Part shown: one piece after another, positions 43,851 through 53,276 of the stretch
Position numbering within the stretch: position 1 is the stretch's first letter
How the letters are laid out: the number at the start of each line of letters is the position of its first letter
DNA from: Acidobacteriaceae bacterium KBS 83
GTDB taxonomy: Bacteria > Acidobacteriota > Terriglobia > Terriglobales > Acidobacteriaceae
Assembly: GCA_000381585.1 (NCBI GenBank)
Contig: KB906735.1
Coordinates: forward strand, 480,836-544,835
DNA length: 64,000 nt
Reading direction: 5' to 3'
The notes under the pieces: model-generated
What the model was told of the DNA's origin: nothing
Databases searched by the model: none
What the model saw: the letters and a program-made list of their open reading frames with translations, nothing else
Program-made: the position numbers and the translations under genes

Positions 43851-45506
43851 ATGAAGATAATCGTCGTTGCCGTAGCCCTTTTTTGTGCCTCTGTCTTGCC
43901 ATCCTTCGCGCAGGACGAAAGTCCGGTGATGCAGAAGACGCCTCCGCCTACGCAGGAGATGCGTAACGGCGAGCCGCTCTATCGCGTCGAGGTTATCGGT
44001 CGCGACATTCCTGCCATCAATTACTTCAATCGCAGCGGCAGCACACGGATCGGTTTTGAAGGCACCAGCCTTCTGCCTGGCGCGAAGGGCAAGGCAACCG
44101 TCGACAACGGCAAGGGCAACGCCACCATCGACGCGCACTTCGAGGGACTGCCGCCCGCCAATACGTTCGGTCCCGAGTACCTCACTTACGTCCTGTGGGC
44201 CATCACGCCCGATGGCCGCCCCAGCAGTCTCGGTGAAGTGCTGCCCGACGGCAACAAGGCCTACGTCCGGCTTACCACCAACATGCAGGCCTTTGGCCTG
44301 ATCGTGACTGCGGAGCCCTACTTCGCAGTCACCATGCCTTCAGATGTCGTCGTGATGCAGAACGTCGTCCTCAACGACAAGACCAGTGGCGTCATCTCGC
44401 CGATCAATGCGCACTACAGCCTGTTGCCGCGGGGCATTTACACAAAGGTCCAGGGCAGCAAAACGCTGAATCCGATTACCCGGAACGAGAAGTCTCCGCT
44501 CGAACTTTATGAGGCCATCAACGCAGTACAGATCGCAGAGGCCGCAGGCGCGGATAAGTATGCTCCTGACATCATTGCGCGAGCGAAGCAGCAGCTCTCG
44601 AATGCGCAGGACATGGACAATAACAAACACGATCGCAAACAGGAGATAACCTACGCCCGCGCCGCCGTTCAGACGGCTGAAGACGCGCGGCTGGTGACCC
44701 TACGCAAGATCCAGGCGGAGCAGCGCGCCGCCCTGGCGGCCGAACAGAAGGCGCAGCAGGATGCCGCAAACGCAGCCGCCGAAAAGGCGCGCCTCGAGGC
44801 ACAGCAGTCGCAGTTGGCCGAGCAGCAGGCGCAACTCCAGGCACAGCGCGACGCGGCACAGCGTGCCGAGGCTGAAGCGGCGGCACAGCGCGCTCAGGCC
44901 TCCCAGCAGGCTGCAGAGCAACAGGCCGCAGCAGCGCGGGCCCGCGAGGCGCAATTGCGCGAACAGCTTCGTCAGCAGCTCAACTCCATTCTGCAGACAC
45001 AGGAGACGCCGCGTGGCCTGGTCGTAAATCTCGCGGATGTACTCTTCGCTACGGCCCGCTACGACCTGAAGCAGGATACGCAGCTCAAGCTCGCGCGCAT
45101 CGCCGGCATCTTCATGGCGCATCCGGATCTCAAGGTGCAGGTGGAGGGCTATACGGACAACGTCGGCAGCGAGTCGTACAATCAGAAGCTCTCCGAGCAG
45201 CGTGCAAATACAGTACAGAGCTTCCTCGTCTCGCAGGGCATCCCGGCACAAAATGTCAGTGCGGTCGGTTACGGCATGACCAATCCGGTGGCAGACAACA
45301 GCACCGCCGCGGGCCGCAAGCAGAACCGTCGTGTGGATATGGTTGTCTCCGGCCCGTCCATCGGCATTCCCAATCAGGCCGCTCCGGGACAGACGCCGGC
45401 GCCGGCGGCCGGTGTGGCGCCTTCTGAACCACCAGTACAACCCGTGCCGCCTCCGTCGCCAGCCAATCCCAGCGGCGTCAGCAACCCGCCAGGTCCGCAA
45501 GGCTAG
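43851..45506 (+). CDS. OmpA-like outer-membrane/peptidoglycan-linked protein
   Basis: 551 residues. Signal peptide KIIVVAVALFCASVLPSFAQ. Residues about 40-250 form a beta-rich domain (RSGSTRIGFEGTSLLPGAKG; YVLWAITPDGRPSSLGEV). Residues about 283-380 are an Ala/Gln/Glu/Arg coiled coil. The OmpA_C domain follows (LKVQVEGYTDNVGSESYNQK; GYGMTNPVADNSTAAGRKQN, then RVDMVV), which binds peptidoglycan. A Pro/Ala-rich tail closes it. The coiled coil may span the periplasm between the outer layer and the wall. The ATG is fixed by the signal peptide. Confidence 0.9.
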   Translation: MKIIVVAVALFCASVLPSFAQDESPVMQKTPPPTQEMRNGEPLYRVEVIGRDIPAINYFNRSGSTRIGFEGTSLLPGAKGKATVDNGKGNATIDAHFEGLPPANTFGPEYLTYVLWAITPDGRPSSLGEVLPDGNKAYVRLTTNMQAFGLIVTAEPYFAVTMPSDVVVMQNVVLNDKTSGVISPINAHYSLLPRGIYTKVQGSKTLNPITRNEKSPLELYEAINAVQIAEAAGADKYAPDIIARAKQQLSNAQDMDNNKHDRKQEITYARAAVQTAEDARLVTLRKIQAEQRAALAAEQKAQQDAANAAAEKARLEAQQSQLAEQQAQLQAQRDAAQRAEAEAAAQRAQASQQAAEQQAAAARAREAQLREQLRQQLNSILQTQETPRGLVVNLADVLFATARYDLKQDTQLKLARIAGIFMAHPDLKVQVEGYTDNVGSESYNQKLSEQRANTVQSFLVSQGIPAQNVSAVGYGMTNPVADNSTAAGRKQNRRVDMVVSGPSIGIPNQAAPGQTPAPAAGVAPSEPPVQPVPPPSPANPSGVSNPPGPQG

Positions 45507-45599
45507 CAGACGAGGCACGGGGGCTGCTGCCGCTTTGTAAACGGGCAATGCTATGCTTGCGCGCACCGGCCACCTGCCATCAGCAGAGCCGAAGCGATT

Positions 45600-45617
45600 G
45601 CCGGCAACCTTGCCGGC
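45600..45617 (+). other. GC-rich hairpin just before a ribosome binding site
   Basis: GCCGGCAA (45600-45607) and TTGCCGGC (45610-45617) are exact complements around two bases; in practice a 6-base stem with a larger loop. The GGAG Shine-Dalgarno of the GT39 gene (45620-45623) starts three bases later. It could be a terminator remnant or a translational control element. Confidence 0.35.
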
Positions 45618-45631
45618 GCGGAGCAGCAAAC

Positions 45632-47179
45632 GTGGCCGAACCAAAGGTGGCCGAACCAGCGGATTCCTTAGCATCGCCAACCAAGAACGGATGGCGCGGT
45701 CTCGCACCTGTTCTTCTAGTCGCGCTTTTCGTCTTTCTCGTCCACCTAGCGACGAATGGCCGGTATGGTTTCCATCGCGATGAGCTTCAGGTGCTCGACG
45801 ATGCGCGCCACTTGGGGTGGGGTTTCGTTCCCTATCCGCCATTCACGCCCTTCGTGGAATGGCTGAGCTTTCACCTTTTCGGCACTTCACTGGTTGGATT
45901 GCGCCTAATCTCTGCGCTGACACAGACTGCTGCCCTGGTGCTGACAGGCATGATGGCGCGCGAGCTTGGCGGCGGCAGGCTCGCGCTGCTCATGTCGGCG
46001 ATGGCCGTCGCCGTATCGCCGCTGCCGCTGTTTGAAGGTACAGAGTTCCAGTACTCCTCGTTCGACTATCTGTGGTGGGTCGCGATTGCTTACTGCATCG
46101 TGCGGCTCTTGAATTCCGAGAATCCACGATGGTGGCTGGCTCTAGGCGCATTCGTCGGCCTCGGCCTGATGACCAAATACACCATGCTCTTCCTGATTGC
46201 CGGCGTCTTTGCTGCCGTGGCGTTCACCCCATTGCGCCGTTATCTCGCAAGCGCCTGGTTCTGGCTGGGCGTGGCACTCGTGCTGCTCATCTTCCTGCCC
46301 AACCTGCTCTGGCAGTATCAGCACCACTTCGTATCGCTCGATTTTCTGCGCCACATTCACGCGCGCGATGTGTCCCAGGGCCGAGCCGACGGCTTCATCC
46401 GCGATCAGTTCCTCATCTGTACGAGCGTTGCCGCTGCCCCGCTGTGGATTGCCGGGCTTGGCTACGTATGGTTTGCGAAAGCAGGCAGACGCTATCGCGC
46501 TCTGGGCTGGATGTACCTCGTACCCTTTCTCCTGTTCCTTATCAATCGTGGTCGAGGCTATTACCTGGCCGCGGCGTACCCAATGCTCTTTGCAGCAGGC
46601 AGCGTCGCGTACGAGCGCTGGGTGGCATCGCTTTCAAAGGTGTGGTCGCAGATTGTGCGGGTAAGTGCTTATGCGCTGCTCGCCGCGAGCGGTATTGTGA
46701 GTGCCGCGATCATTCTGCCGCTTCAGCCGATGAGCTCATCGAAGAACATCGCGCTGCCCCTCAATGGTGATCTTCGCGAAGAGATCGGCTGGCCGGAGCT
46801 GGCCGCGACCGTGGCGGGCGTGCGCGATACGTTGCCGCCGGAAAAGCGCGCCGACGTGGGCATCATCGTTGGAAACTACGGTGAGGCCGGCGCCATTAAT
46901 CTTTACGGGCCCGCCCACGGACTGCCGCCGGTGCTCAGTGGCACGAATACGGCCTGGTACCGCGGCTACGGCAGCACGCCTCCGCAAACACTTATCGTCG
47001 TCGGCTTCTCGCAGAACGCGGCCGAAGCAGCCTTTCAGTCCTGCCGCCTCGCCGCCATGAATGTGATCCCGTTCGGCATTCGCAACGAAGAGGGCGAATA
47101 CCATCGGGAAATTTTTCTCTGCGGAGCGCCGAAGCGGCCCTGGCCCGCATTCTGGGCAGATTTCCGGCGCTTCGGCTAG
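45632..47179 (+). CDS. GT39-type (ArnT/PMT-like) membrane glycosyltransferase
   Basis: 515 residues from GTG 45632, placed by GGAG eight bases upstream. About ten or more membrane helices follow a polar N terminus. The catalytic-loop pattern after the first helix is GRYGFHRDELQVLDDARHLG, then YPPFTPFVEWLSF, typical of dolichyl/undecaprenyl-phosphate-sugar glycosyltransferases of family 39 (PMT_2). A conserved C-terminal periplasmic part follows. It would transfer a sugar from a polyprenyl phosphate to a lipid, glycan or protein at the outer membrane face. Acceptor unknown. Confidence 0.85.
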   Translation: MAEPKVAEPADSLASPTKNGWRGLAPVLLVALFVFLVHLATNGRYGFHRDELQVLDDARHLGWGFVPYPPFTPFVEWLSFHLFGTSLVGLRLISALTQTAALVLTGMMARELGGGRLALLMSAMAVAVSPLPLFEGTEFQYSSFDYLWWVAIAYCIVRLLNSENPRWWLALGAFVGLGLMTKYTMLFLIAGVFAAVAFTPLRRYLASAWFWLGVALVLLIFLPNLLWQYQHHFVSLDFLRHIHARDVSQGRADGFIRDQFLICTSVAAAPLWIAGLGYVWFAKAGRRYRALGWMYLVPFLLFLINRGRGYYLAAAYPMLFAAGSVAYERWVASLSKVWSQIVRVSAYALLAASGIVSAAIILPLQPMSSSKNIALPLNGDLREEIGWPELAATVAGVRDTLPPEKRADVGIIVGNYGEAGAINLYGPAHGLPPVLSGTNTAWYRGYGSTPPQTLIVVGFSQNAAEAAFQSCRLAAMNVIPFGIRNEEGEYHREIFLCGAPKRPWPAFWADFRRFG

Positions 47180-47222
47180 AGTCTTTTGTTTCTAATCGGC
47201 GTCGCGGCCGTCGTTTTTCTGT

Positions 47223-47245
47223 TTCATTCATCCAAGATGAGTGAA
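47223..47245 (+). promoter_or_regulatory. Inverted repeat before the dehydrogenase gene
   Basis: TTCATTCATC (47223-47232) and GATGAGTGAA (47236-47245) pair over ten positions (one G-U) around CAA. It lies 23 bases before the GTG at 47269 and upstream of the AGGAG Shine-Dalgarno. Possible operator or RNA hairpin. Confidence 0.35.
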
Positions 47246-47268
47246 GACAACATCTAGCAGGAGTATCT

Positions 47269-48183
47269 GTGTCAGCTAATGCAAACCTTACTTTTCTTGG
47301 CCTAGGGCAGATGGGTGCGCCCATCGCGCGATTACTGCTCGCACACGGCCACAATGTCGCGCTATGGAACCGTGATCGGCGCAAAACAGAAGCCGTTGAG
47401 AGCGGCAACGCCCGCATGGCGTTGTCGCCACAGGACGCAGTCCGCAACGCAGCGATCGTCTTCACCATGCTGACGGACGATGCGGCTACGGAGGCCGTTC
47501 TCTTTGGCGACGCGAAACAAAGAGGATTTCTGGAAGCGCTTCCCGCCGGAGCCATCCACGTCACGCTTTCGACCATCAGCGTGGACCTCGCGCGGCGCAT
47601 CACCGCTGCACACCGGGAGCGCGACCAGCGCCACGTCGGTGCGCCGGTCTTCGGCCGGCCAGCGGTTGCCGAAGCAGGCAAGCTCTGGATCGTCGCCTCC
47701 GGTGAGAACGACGCGCTCGCACAGGTGCGGCCGGTGCTCGAATCGGTCAGCCGCGGCCTCACCGTTGTTTCGAGCGAACCGTGGCAGGCGCATGCACTGA
47801 AACTCGGTGGCAACCTCATGATCACATCGATGATCCAGACCCTCTCCGAGGCCTTCGTCTACGCGGAATCGCAGGGCATCTCGCCGGCCCTCTTTCATCA
47901 TGCCATCAACAGCGCACTCTTTCAGTCGCAGCTTTACGAGAATTACGGCAAGACCATCCTCAACCCGCCACAGCATCCCGGCGCGACGGTCTCTCTCGGC
48001 ATCAAGGACACGCGGCTCGCGCGCGAGGCCGCTGCGGATGCCGGCGTTCGCATGGGTCTCGCCGACTACTTCGCCAATGTGCTGGAGCGCGCGAAGAAGG
48101 CCGGATTCGCCGACGAAGACTGGGCCGTAGGACAATACCGCATCGCCCAATCGGACGCGCCACTGAACACAGCAAAGGATTGA
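47269..48183 (+). CDS. 3-hydroxyisobutyrate dehydrogenase-like oxidoreductase
   Basis: 304 residues, beta-hydroxyacid dehydrogenase family. NAD(P) motif FLGLGQMGAPIARLLLAHGH then ALWNRDRRK; the second-sphere motif VGAPVFGRPAVAEAGKLWIV; the catalytic lysine in ALKLGGNLMI. The central dehydrogenase helices are complete. Substrate could be 3-hydroxyisobutyrate, tartronate semialdehyde or glyoxylate/succinic semialdehyde. The GTG start has AGGAG at good spacing. It lies seven bases before an SDR gene, suggesting a two-gene redox operon. Confidence 0.88.
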   Translation: MSANANLTFLGLGQMGAPIARLLLAHGHNVALWNRDRRKTEAVESGNARMALSPQDAVRNAAIVFTMLTDDAATEAVLFGDAKQRGFLEALPAGAIHVTLSTISVDLARRITAAHRERDQRHVGAPVFGRPAVAEAGKLWIVASGENDALAQVRPVLESVSRGLTVVSSEPWQAHALKLGGNLMITSMIQTLSEAFVYAESQGISPALFHHAINSALFQSQLYENYGKTILNPPQHPGATVSLGIKDTRLAREAAADAGVRMGLADYFANVLERAKKAGFADEDWAVGQYRIAQSDAPLNTAKD

Positions 48184-48190
48184 TGCCCGC

Positions 48191-48964
48191 ATGTCACAAG
48201 ACCTCGCACAGAAGATTGCCTTTATCACCGGCGCCAGCTCCGGCATCGGACTGGCGACCGCCCGCGCCTTCGCCGCGCAAGGCGCGCGTCTGCTGCTCGC
48301 CGCCCGCCGCCAGGACCGCCTGGAAAGCGAACGCGCAACTCTTGCCGGTGCAGGCGATGTCCACACGCTCCAGCTCGACGTCACGGATCACGCAGCCGTT
48401 GAACGCGCCATCGCCGCATTGCCGCAGCAGTGGCAGGCCATCGACATCCTGGTAAACAACGCCGGCCTCAGCCGCGGCCTGGACAAGGTGTATGAAGGCA
48501 AGCGCCTGGACTGGGAAGAAATGATCGACACCAACGTGAAGGGCCTGCTCTACGTCACACGCGCCGTGGTGCCCGGCATGGTGAGCCGCGGCCGCGGTCA
48601 CATTGTGAATCTCGGTTCGACGGCCGGACGCATGACGTATCCGAACGGCGCCGTATATTGCGCCACCAAGGCCGCCGAGCGCTCCATCACCGAGGGCCTT
48701 CGCGAAGACTTGCTGGGCACGCCGCTGCGCGTCACCACGATCGATCCCGGAATGGTGGAAACCGAATTCAGTGAAGTGCGCTTCCGCGGCGATAAAGCGC
48801 GCGCCGCCAAGGTCTACGAGAACATCAAGCCGCTCACGCCAGAGGACGTGGCCGATGCCATCGTCTATGCAGTCACGCGCCCCGCGCACGTCAACATCTC
48901 CGAAGTCCTGCTCACGCCGGTGGCGCAGGCGAATTCGCTGCTCTTCCATCGAACAACAAAATAG
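48191..48964 (+). CDS. Short-chain dehydrogenase (YdfG-like)
   Basis: 257 residues. NADP-binding TGASSGIGLATARAFA with a following RRQDRL that favours NADPH; NNAGLS; catalytic Ser in NLGSTAGRM and the YxxxK pair in YCATKAAERS. Overall it resembles YdfG/serine 3-dehydrogenase, which acts on 3-hydroxy acids. That would fit its neighbour, another beta-hydroxyacid enzyme. The ATG follows the dehydrogenase stop closely. Confidence 0.92.
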   Translation: MSQDLAQKIAFITGASSGIGLATARAFAAQGARLLLAARRQDRLESERATLAGAGDVHTLQLDVTDHAAVERAIAALPQQWQAIDILVNNAGLSRGLDKVYEGKRLDWEEMIDTNVKGLLYVTRAVVPGMVSRGRGHIVNLGSTAGRMTYPNGAVYCATKAAERSITEGLREDLLGTPLRVTTIDPGMVETEFSEVRFRGDKARAAKVYENIKPLTPEDVADAIVYAVTRPAHVNISEVLLTPVAQANSLLFHRTTK

Positions 48965-49064
48965 CGGGACAAACTCGCACTTTCGCATTGCAGAAGATTT
49001 GGCTGGCCAGGAACGGAGGACGATCTCTAGACTCAATCGTCTTCCCAGCCATGGAGGCCAAACA

Positions 49065-51488
49065 ATGCTTAACCTGATGCGCGACCTTCGCTACGCAACG
49101 CGCCAGCTACGCAACTCTGCTGGATTCACGGTGGCAGCGATCTTGACGCTCGCGCTCGGCGTAGGTGCCACGACAGCCATCTTCAGTGTGGTCTATGGGC
49201 TGCTGCTTGCGTCGCTTCCCTTTCACGATGCGGCCCGCATCGTGAACGTCGGCGAGACCCATCCGCAAGTGCCGGGAAGCATCATCGCCACCTACCCCGA
49301 CTATCGGGAATGGAAAGCAGAGCAAAAGAGCTTCACTGATCTCGCGGCTTATTCCAATCTGAATCCCGACACGGTTTCGCTGGCAGCGAATGGTCATGCG
49401 GAACAGGTGCATCGCGTGCTTGCCTCAGGCAATCTGTTCTCATTGCTGGGCGTCTCCCCGCTCATCGGCCGCACTCTGAATCTGCAGGACGAAAGAGCGG
49501 GAAGCGATCACGTCGCTGTGCTCAGTGCTGGTGCCTGGGAGCGTTACTTCGGTCGGGATCCCGGCGTGGTGGGACGCGCCGTTGACCTGAACGGCGCCAG
49601 TTACACAGTTGTTGGAGTACTGCCGCCGGGGTCTGCTTATCCCGCTGACGGCGACGTCTGGCTGCCGCTTTCGCTGCTGGATCCTGCGACACAGGCCTCC
49701 CGCGTATGGCACTCGGTCTATGTCATCGGCCGTCTGCGGCCCGGCGTCTCGTTGCCGCAGGCGCAGACGGAGATGCGCACGATCGCCGCGCGGATCTCCG
49801 CCGCTTATCCCGCGACCAATCGCAATGAAGGCCTACTACTCATTCCATTGCGCAATCAGATGTTGGGCACGCTACGGCCCACCGTTCTCAGCCTTATGGG
49901 AGCGGTCGCGCTGGTGTTGCTCATCGCGTGCGCCAATGTCGCGAACCTTATGCTGGTGCGCGCGGCTGCCCATCGCCGGGAGGTCGCCATCCGCCAGGCG
50001 CTCGGAGCGGATCGGCGGCGGTTGTTTTCGCAATTTCTCGCACAGACTTCCATTCTGTGTGTCTTGGGAAGCGCACTCGGCATTGCCCTGGCTGGCACCG
50101 CGCTGCCGCTGCTTCGCGTGGCGCTCTCCCACACTTCCGGCCTGGATGCCTCGCTCATTCCTTCCATCCAGATCAATATTCCTGTGCTGCTGTTCACATT
50201 AGGTGTGTGCACGATAACCGCTACTCTCTTCGGACTCGTCCCGGTCTGGAAGACGTCTCCTCGATTGGCGGAAGCGCTGAGTCCGGGAGATCGCGGCAGC
50301 ACGCGAGCCTACAGTCAGAGCCAGGCTGTGCTCGTTGCTGCTGAGATCGCCATCGCCGTCGTGGTTTTGTTTCTCAGCACCCTTGTCATTCGTGGCTTCC
50401 AAAAGATGCTCGCAGTCGATCCCGGCTTTCGCACCGACCATCTGCTGAGCACGGAGATTACTTTACCCGGCCCGCGATATGCGGACAGCACTCCACCAAC
50501 AAACCATTTTTATGAGCAGCTTGTGAGCCAGATCTCGCAGGCACCTGGCGTGATCTCCGCCGCGACCACCACGCAGATCCCGCTCAATCCTTCACACTCG
50601 ATGACGCGCTTTCTTGTCGAAGGGGCGCCGCCATTAGCTCCGGGTGCATTTCCCCTGGCACAGATACGGCTCGTCAGTCCGGACTACTTCCGCACCATGG
50701 GAATCGGTTTACTGAAAGGCAGGGGCTTTGAACGGAAAGACATCGATGATCCAACTGGATTCTTCATTGTGAATCAGGCCTTCGCGCGGCGATATCTGGC
50801 GGGCAGAAACCCTCTGGGCGCCAATGTCATCCTCGGTGTGCTCAGCCCCCAGCCGCAAAAGATTCCCGTCATCGGAGTAGTGGCCGACGCACACGATCTG
50901 GGCGTTGACACGGACGCCGAACCAGAACTGTATCTGCCCGGTTTCGGAGCCCACGCTGTCCTGCTCGTGCGCACGGTCGCCGATCCGCAAAGCGTGCTGG
51001 CCGCGGTGCGCCAGGCCGTACACACGCTCGACACAAACCAGCCTATCTATCATGTGCAGTCGATCGACGAGGTGCTCACCGACTCGCTTGCGCTGCGGAA
51101 GATGACAGCCAGCCTGCTCGGCATATTCACACTCGTAGCCCTTGCCCTGGCTGCGGTCGGAATTTATGGCGTGCTCGCGTATTCTGTCGCGCAGCGCACC
51201 CGTGAGATTGGCGTGCGTATGGCCTTGGGTGCGAAACGGGAAGACATCGTACGGATGGTGCTGCTTCAGGCAGGCAGATATGCGGCTGTCGGGATCGCAG
51301 CGGGACTCGCAGTTTCGCTTGCCGGAGCGCGCGTCATCCATGGGCTCTTATTCCAAACCAGCCCCATGGATCCGATCTCCCTGTCCATCACAGTTGGTGT
51401 ATTGGTGCTCCTTGCAGCGGTTGCCGTTACCATACCTGCACAGCGAGCGGCCTCGGTGGATCCTACAGAGGCGCTGCGCGCCGAATAG
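49065..51488 (+). CDS. ADOP-type FtsX/MacB-like permease
   Basis: 807 residues from ATG 49065, with GGAGG eight bases upstream. Same layout as the gene at 11455: NLMRDLRYATRQLRNSAGFT start, a first helix with GVGATTAIFSVVYG, a MacB-like periplasmic domain, FtsX helices, a second periplasmic domain and a final FtsX block (TREIGVRMALGAKREDIVRM). No ATPase gene adjoins. ADOP paralogues are abundant in Acidobacteriia; their substrates are unknown. The upstream SDR gene ends 100 bases earlier. Confidence 0.9.
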   Translation: MLNLMRDLRYATRQLRNSAGFTVAAILTLALGVGATTAIFSVVYGLLLASLPFHDAARIVNVGETHPQVPGSIIATYPDYREWKAEQKSFTDLAAYSNLNPDTVSLAANGHAEQVHRVLASGNLFSLLGVSPLIGRTLNLQDERAGSDHVAVLSAGAWERYFGRDPGVVGRAVDLNGASYTVVGVLPPGSAYPADGDVWLPLSLLDPATQASRVWHSVYVIGRLRPGVSLPQAQTEMRTIAARISAAYPATNRNEGLLLIPLRNQMLGTLRPTVLSLMGAVALVLLIACANVANLMLVRAAAHRREVAIRQALGADRRRLFSQFLAQTSILCVLGSALGIALAGTALPLLRVALSHTSGLDASLIPSIQINIPVLLFTLGVCTITATLFGLVPVWKTSPRLAEALSPGDRGSTRAYSQSQAVLVAAEIAIAVVVLFLSTLVIRGFQKMLAVDPGFRTDHLLSTEITLPGPRYADSTPPTNHFYEQLVSQISQAPGVISAATTTQIPLNPSHSMTRFLVEGAPPLAPGAFPLAQIRLVSPDYFRTMGIGLLKGRGFERKDIDDPTGFFIVNQAFARRYLAGRNPLGANVILGVLSPQPQKIPVIGVVADAHDLGVDTDAEPELYLPGFGAHAVLLVRTVADPQSVLAAVRQAVHTLDTNQPIYHVQSIDEVLTDSLALRKMTASLLGIFTLVALALAAVGIYGVLAYSVAQRTREIGVRMALGAKREDIVRMVLLQAGRYAAVGIAAGLAVSLAGARVIHGLLFQTSPMDPISLSITVGVLVLLAAVAVTIPAQRAASVDPTEALRAE

Positions 51489-51545
51489 ACTTTCGTCAGA
51501 AATGAAATATTGACGAGTTAATGTTGCAAACGGAAGATGGTCACC

Positions 51546-51980
51546 ATGCGCTTTGGCGATCATCCGCCGTATTCGCACGCGTGGGCTGCCTTGCTGTTGC
51601 GCATCCTCGTGGGCTGGGTCTTTCTCACGGAAGGTATTCAGAAGTTCCTCTTCCCCGTAGCACTCGGCTACGGACGCTTCGAGAAGATCGGCATTCCGTA
51701 TCCGCATGTCAGCGCGCCGTTCGTCGGCGTGGTGGAAATTGCATGCGGAATATTGCTTCTGGTCGGATTGGCTACCCGCTTCGCCGTCGTTCCGCTGCTG
51801 ATCGATATCTCGGTCGCGATCGCAACTACCAAGGTACCGATCCTGCTCCATCAGGGATTCTGGCCGGCCATGCATGAGGCTCGCGTTGATTTCTGCATGC
51901 TCCTCGGCCTCATCGCGATCCTCTGCATCGGCGGGGGCCAGATCTCCTGCGACGCCAAGCGCTTCATGGGCGGCGAATAA
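51546..51980 (+). CDS. DoxX-family membrane protein
   Basis: 144 residues with four hydrophobic segments. LLLRILVGWVFLTEGIQKFL and GVVEIACGILLLVGLATRFA are typical of DoxX. The family appears in redox and stress settings; no reaction can be assigned here. ATG 51546 is preferred because GGAAG lies nine bases upstream; an ATG three codons earlier (51537) touches that site. chrA begins ten bases after the stop, so the pair may be co-transcribed. Confidence 0.85.
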   Translation: MRFGDHPPYSHAWAALLLRILVGWVFLTEGIQKFLFPVALGYGRFEKIGIPYPHVSAPFVGVVEIACGILLLVGLATRFAVVPLLIDISVAIATTKVPILLHQGFWPAMHEARVDFCMLLGLIAILCIGGGQISCDAKRFMGGE

Positions 51981-51990
51981 TAGAGGGCGC

Positions 51991-53193
51991 ATGATCGAAC
52001 CGCGACGGCTCCCTGCGCCGATCGAGGTTGTGCTCGCCTTCCTTCGCCTCGGCTGCACTTCCTTCGGCGGCCCAATCGCACACCTGGGCTACTTTCGCGC
52101 AGAGTTCGTCGATCGCCGCGAATGGCTCAGTGAGACCGCATATGCGGAAATCGTGGCGCTCGCGCAGTCATTGCCAGGCCCGGCCAGCAGCCAGGTGGGC
52201 TTCGCCATCGGTGTGCTGCGCGCTGGTTGGCTGGGCGGTATTGCCGCGTGGATCGGGTTCACCCTGCCCTCTGCGGCCCTGATGCTCGCTGCTGCCTTCG
52301 GCTACGGCCACTCGCAAGGTAGAACAAGCGACGCGATCCTGCATGGTTTGCAACTCGTCGCAGTCGCCGTCGTAGCGCAGGCAGTCGTCCGCATGAGGCG
52401 GATGCTTGCACCGGACGTGCTGCGTGTCTCGATTGCCCTGCTCGGCGCCCTTGTTGCGCTCGTTGCACCACCCGTCTACGCCACGGTGCTTGCAATCGCG
52501 GTAGGCGCAGGCAGCGGCCTGCTCTTGCTGCGTCATGCGAAGGAGGCGGTCCAGGACACGCCGTCGTTCGAGTTGCCAATCTCGCGCCGCGGCGCCGGCG
52601 TTGCCGCAACTCTTTTCGTGATCCTGGTTGCTGCGTCGTTGTTGCTGGTGAAAAGTCGTACGATAGCCGCCGCTGTGCTCGCCAGCCTGTATTGCACCGG
52701 TGCGCTGGTCTTCGGCGGGGGCCACGTAGTCCTGCCGCTGCTCGACGCCGCCATCGTCCAGCGTGGCTGGCTCGCGCAGTCTTCCTTCCTTGCCGGGTAC
52801 GGGGCAGCTCAGGCCGTTCCCGGTCCGTTGTTTTCAATCGCGGCTTACATCGGCGCATCCGTGCGGCCCAACGCGTACCCGTTGCTGCTTGGCATGGGAG
52901 CGCTGATCGCGCTTTTTCTTCCCGGGTTGTTGCTCATGAGCGCGGCGCTTCCGCTCTGGAACGCATTGCGACGCCGTCCACGCATTGCATCTATGCTTCG
53001 CGGCGTAAACGCAAGCGTCGTCGGAGTCCTGGCCGCCGCGCTGTACCGTCCGCTCTGGACGGCGACCATCCACACCATAACCGACTTCCTCATCGCGCTC
53101 GCCGCCTTCGTTCTGCTCGTCCGCTTCAAGGTGCAGCCGTGGATGATCGTTGTTGGCGTCGGCCTCGTGTCGATTCTGGTTGCATGGGGTTGA
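51991..53193 (+). CDS. chrA: Chromate transporter ChrA, two-domain type
   Basis: 400 residues, the long-chain CHR form with two homologous halves. The first half starts with LRLGCTSFGGPIAHLGYFRA and REWLSETAYAEIVALAQSLP, followed by GPASSQVGFAIG. The second half has ALVFGGGHVVLPLLDAAIV and FLAGYGAAQAVPGPLFSIAA. ChrA exports chromate with proton motive force in characterised bacteria; homologues may serve other oxyanions. ATG 51991 follows GAGGG. It adjoins the DoxX gene. Confidence 0.92.
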   Translation: MIEPRRLPAPIEVVLAFLRLGCTSFGGPIAHLGYFRAEFVDRREWLSETAYAEIVALAQSLPGPASSQVGFAIGVLRAGWLGGIAAWIGFTLPSAALMLAAAFGYGHSQGRTSDAILHGLQLVAVAVVAQAVVRMRRMLAPDVLRVSIALLGALVALVAPPVYATVLAIAVGAGSGLLLLRHAKEAVQDTPSFELPISRRGAGVAATLFVILVAASLLLVKSRTIAAAVLASLYCTGALVFGGGHVVLPLLDAAIVQRGWLAQSSFLAGYGAAQAVPGPLFSIAAYIGASVRPNAYPLLLGMGALIALFLPGLLLMSAALPLWNALRRRPRIASMLRGVNASVVGVLAAALYRPLWTATIHTITDFLIALAAFVLLVRFKVQPWMIVVGVGLVSILVAWG

Positions 53194-53276
53194 AGCACGT
53201 ATACTGCGGGCACCTTTCACTATGGCAAACACGGGCAGCGTTCCCCTTCCGCCGGAAATTCATGAATGAGGTGAAA

